From positions 1-6,028 of the forward strand of contig CAMFIY010000178.1 in NCBI GenBank assembly GCA_945952575.1: DNA of 6,028 bases, read 5' to 3'. Source of the stretch: an uncultured Leucobacter sp. GTDB lineage: Bacteria; Actinomycetota; Actinomycetes; Actinomycetales; Microbacteriaceae. The position numbers and the translations under genes were made by a program. Shown piece after piece: positions 5,548 through 6,028 of this stretch; the first letter of the stretch is position 1, and every line of letters begins with the position of its first letter. A model generated the notes under the pieces. That model saw nothing but the letters and a program-made list of their open reading frames with translations, ran no database searches and was not told the DNA's origin.

Positions 5548-6028
5548 CTATGCCGCAGCGCAGCGATCCAGCGCTTGCGCGAGATCCGACCAGAGATCCT
5601 CGACATGCTCGATGCCGACGCTCAGGCGCACGAGCGACTCCGGCACCTGGATCGGCTCCGACGGCTGTCTGCGGCGGCGCTCGGCGAGCGTCTCGACGCC
5701 TCCGAGGCTCGTGGCCGGGGTGATGAGCTCGAGCGCGCGCACGAACGCCTCGGCCTGAGCCGCTCCCCCGCCGAACTCGAGCGAGACCACGGCGCCGAAG
5801 CCGTCGAGCTGGGCGGCCGCGAGCCGGTGACCGGGATCCGCGGGGAGCCCCGGGTAGCGCACGCGGGAGATCTCCCGGCGATCCTGAAGCCGACGCGCGA
5901 GCTCGCCCGCGGTCTGCTCGGCTCGATCCAGCCGCACGGCGAGCGTGCGCAGGCCTCGGAGCGCGAGCCAGGCTTCGAAGGGACCCGGGACGGCGCCGTG
6001 CAGCGTGCGCTGTCCGTGCAGGCGTGCG
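5548..6028 (-). CDS. Cys/Met metabolism PLP-dependent enzyme, cystathionine gamma-synthase/lyase type (C-terminal part; runs off the right edge)
   Basis: These cytosolic enzymes make or break cystathionine and related sulfur amino acids using pyridoxal phosphate. The minus-strand frame is open from the right edge to TAG at 5548-5550, giving 159 residues of a protein usually near 380. It carries the conserved C-terminal block in order: GAVPGPFEAWLALRGLRTLA, then the linker helix, YPGLPADPGHRLAAAQLDGF, GAVVSLEFGGG, PATSLGGVETLAERR, and LVRLSVGIEHVEDLWSDL. In SLGGVETLAERRRRQPSEP the stretch after SLGGVE lacks the usual MTH segment, so the exact reaction (gamma-synthase, beta-lyase or gamma-lyase) cannot be named. 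The PLP-binding lysine lies upstream, outside the window. A GTG at 5937 is in frame but is internal, because family motifs continue before it. The propeller gene follows 77 bases downstream on the same strand. Confidence 0.93.
   Translation of the reverse strand, partial: ARLHGQRTLHGAVPGPFEAWLALRGLRTLAVRLDRAEQTAGELARRLQDRREISRVRYPGLPADPGHRLAAAQLDGFGAVVSLEFGGGAAQAEAFVRALELITPATSLGGVETLAERRRRQPSEPIQVPESLVRLSVGIEHVEDLWSDLAQALDRCAAA

Noticed and set aside
4544..5758. 404-codon plus-strand reading frame across the propeller and PLP-enzyme genes
   Set aside because: It runs antisense through two recognisable genes and their intergenic gap. Its Arg/His/Asp-rich translation shows no domain.
5548..5937. 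Complete 129-residue gene starting at GTG 5937
   Set aside because: Conserved family motifs such as GAVPGPFEAWLALRGL continue in frame upstream of this GTG to the window edge, so it is the internal part of a longer, cut gene.
1..6028. An undescribed defence, mobile or biosynthetic system
   Set aside because: All five genes fall in housekeeping, transport or secreted-protein families, base composition looks even, and no integrase, transposase, toxin, nuclease or repeat array is present.

Overview
This is a GC-rich window with actinobacterial codon use, GTG starts and gene content. It most resembles a Microbacteriaceae genome such as Microbacterium; that placement rests on protein resemblance and is inferred, not tested. 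There are five protein genes, two of them cut by the window edges. I see no RNA gene, mobile element, CRISPR array or prophage sequence, and no gene-free stretch longer than 300 bases.

Layout from left to right: (1) the first 311 residues of SufB, the iron-sulfur cluster scaffold protein, on the minus strand, running off the left edge; (2) a 236-base divergent control region with several inverted repeats and a recognisable minus-strand promoter; (3) ctaA (heme A synthase) on the plus strand; (4) a 202-base gap with a good sigma-70-type promoter and a near-palindrome upstream of it; (5) a complete 12-helix APC-superfamily amino acid permease on the plus strand; (6) a convergent minus-strand gene for a secreted beta-propeller protein with IPT/TIG and Ig-like domains at its C-terminus, possibly made from a leaderless transcript; (7) the C-terminal 159 residues of a Cys/Met-metabolism PLP-dependent enzyme (cystathionine gamma-synthase/lyase type), minus strand, running off the right edge.

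sufB and ctaA are linked by function as well as position. One starts the Suf operon for Fe-S cluster assembly. The other makes heme A for the aa3-type cytochrome oxidase. From memory, heme A synthase-like genes also lie close to suf operons in mycobacteria. The permease, propeller protein and PLP enzyme show no clear shared pathway, although an amino acid permease near a sulfur amino acid enzyme is plausible housekeeping content.

The window is mostly ordinary core-genome content and I found no convincing new system. The best leads are the structured, probably long leader of sufB with palindromes on its promoter and near its ribosome binding site, the EFGNR variant of the CtaA haem-site motif, an out-of-frame start with a strong Shine-Dalgarno just before the permease, and the uncharacterised secreted propeller protein.
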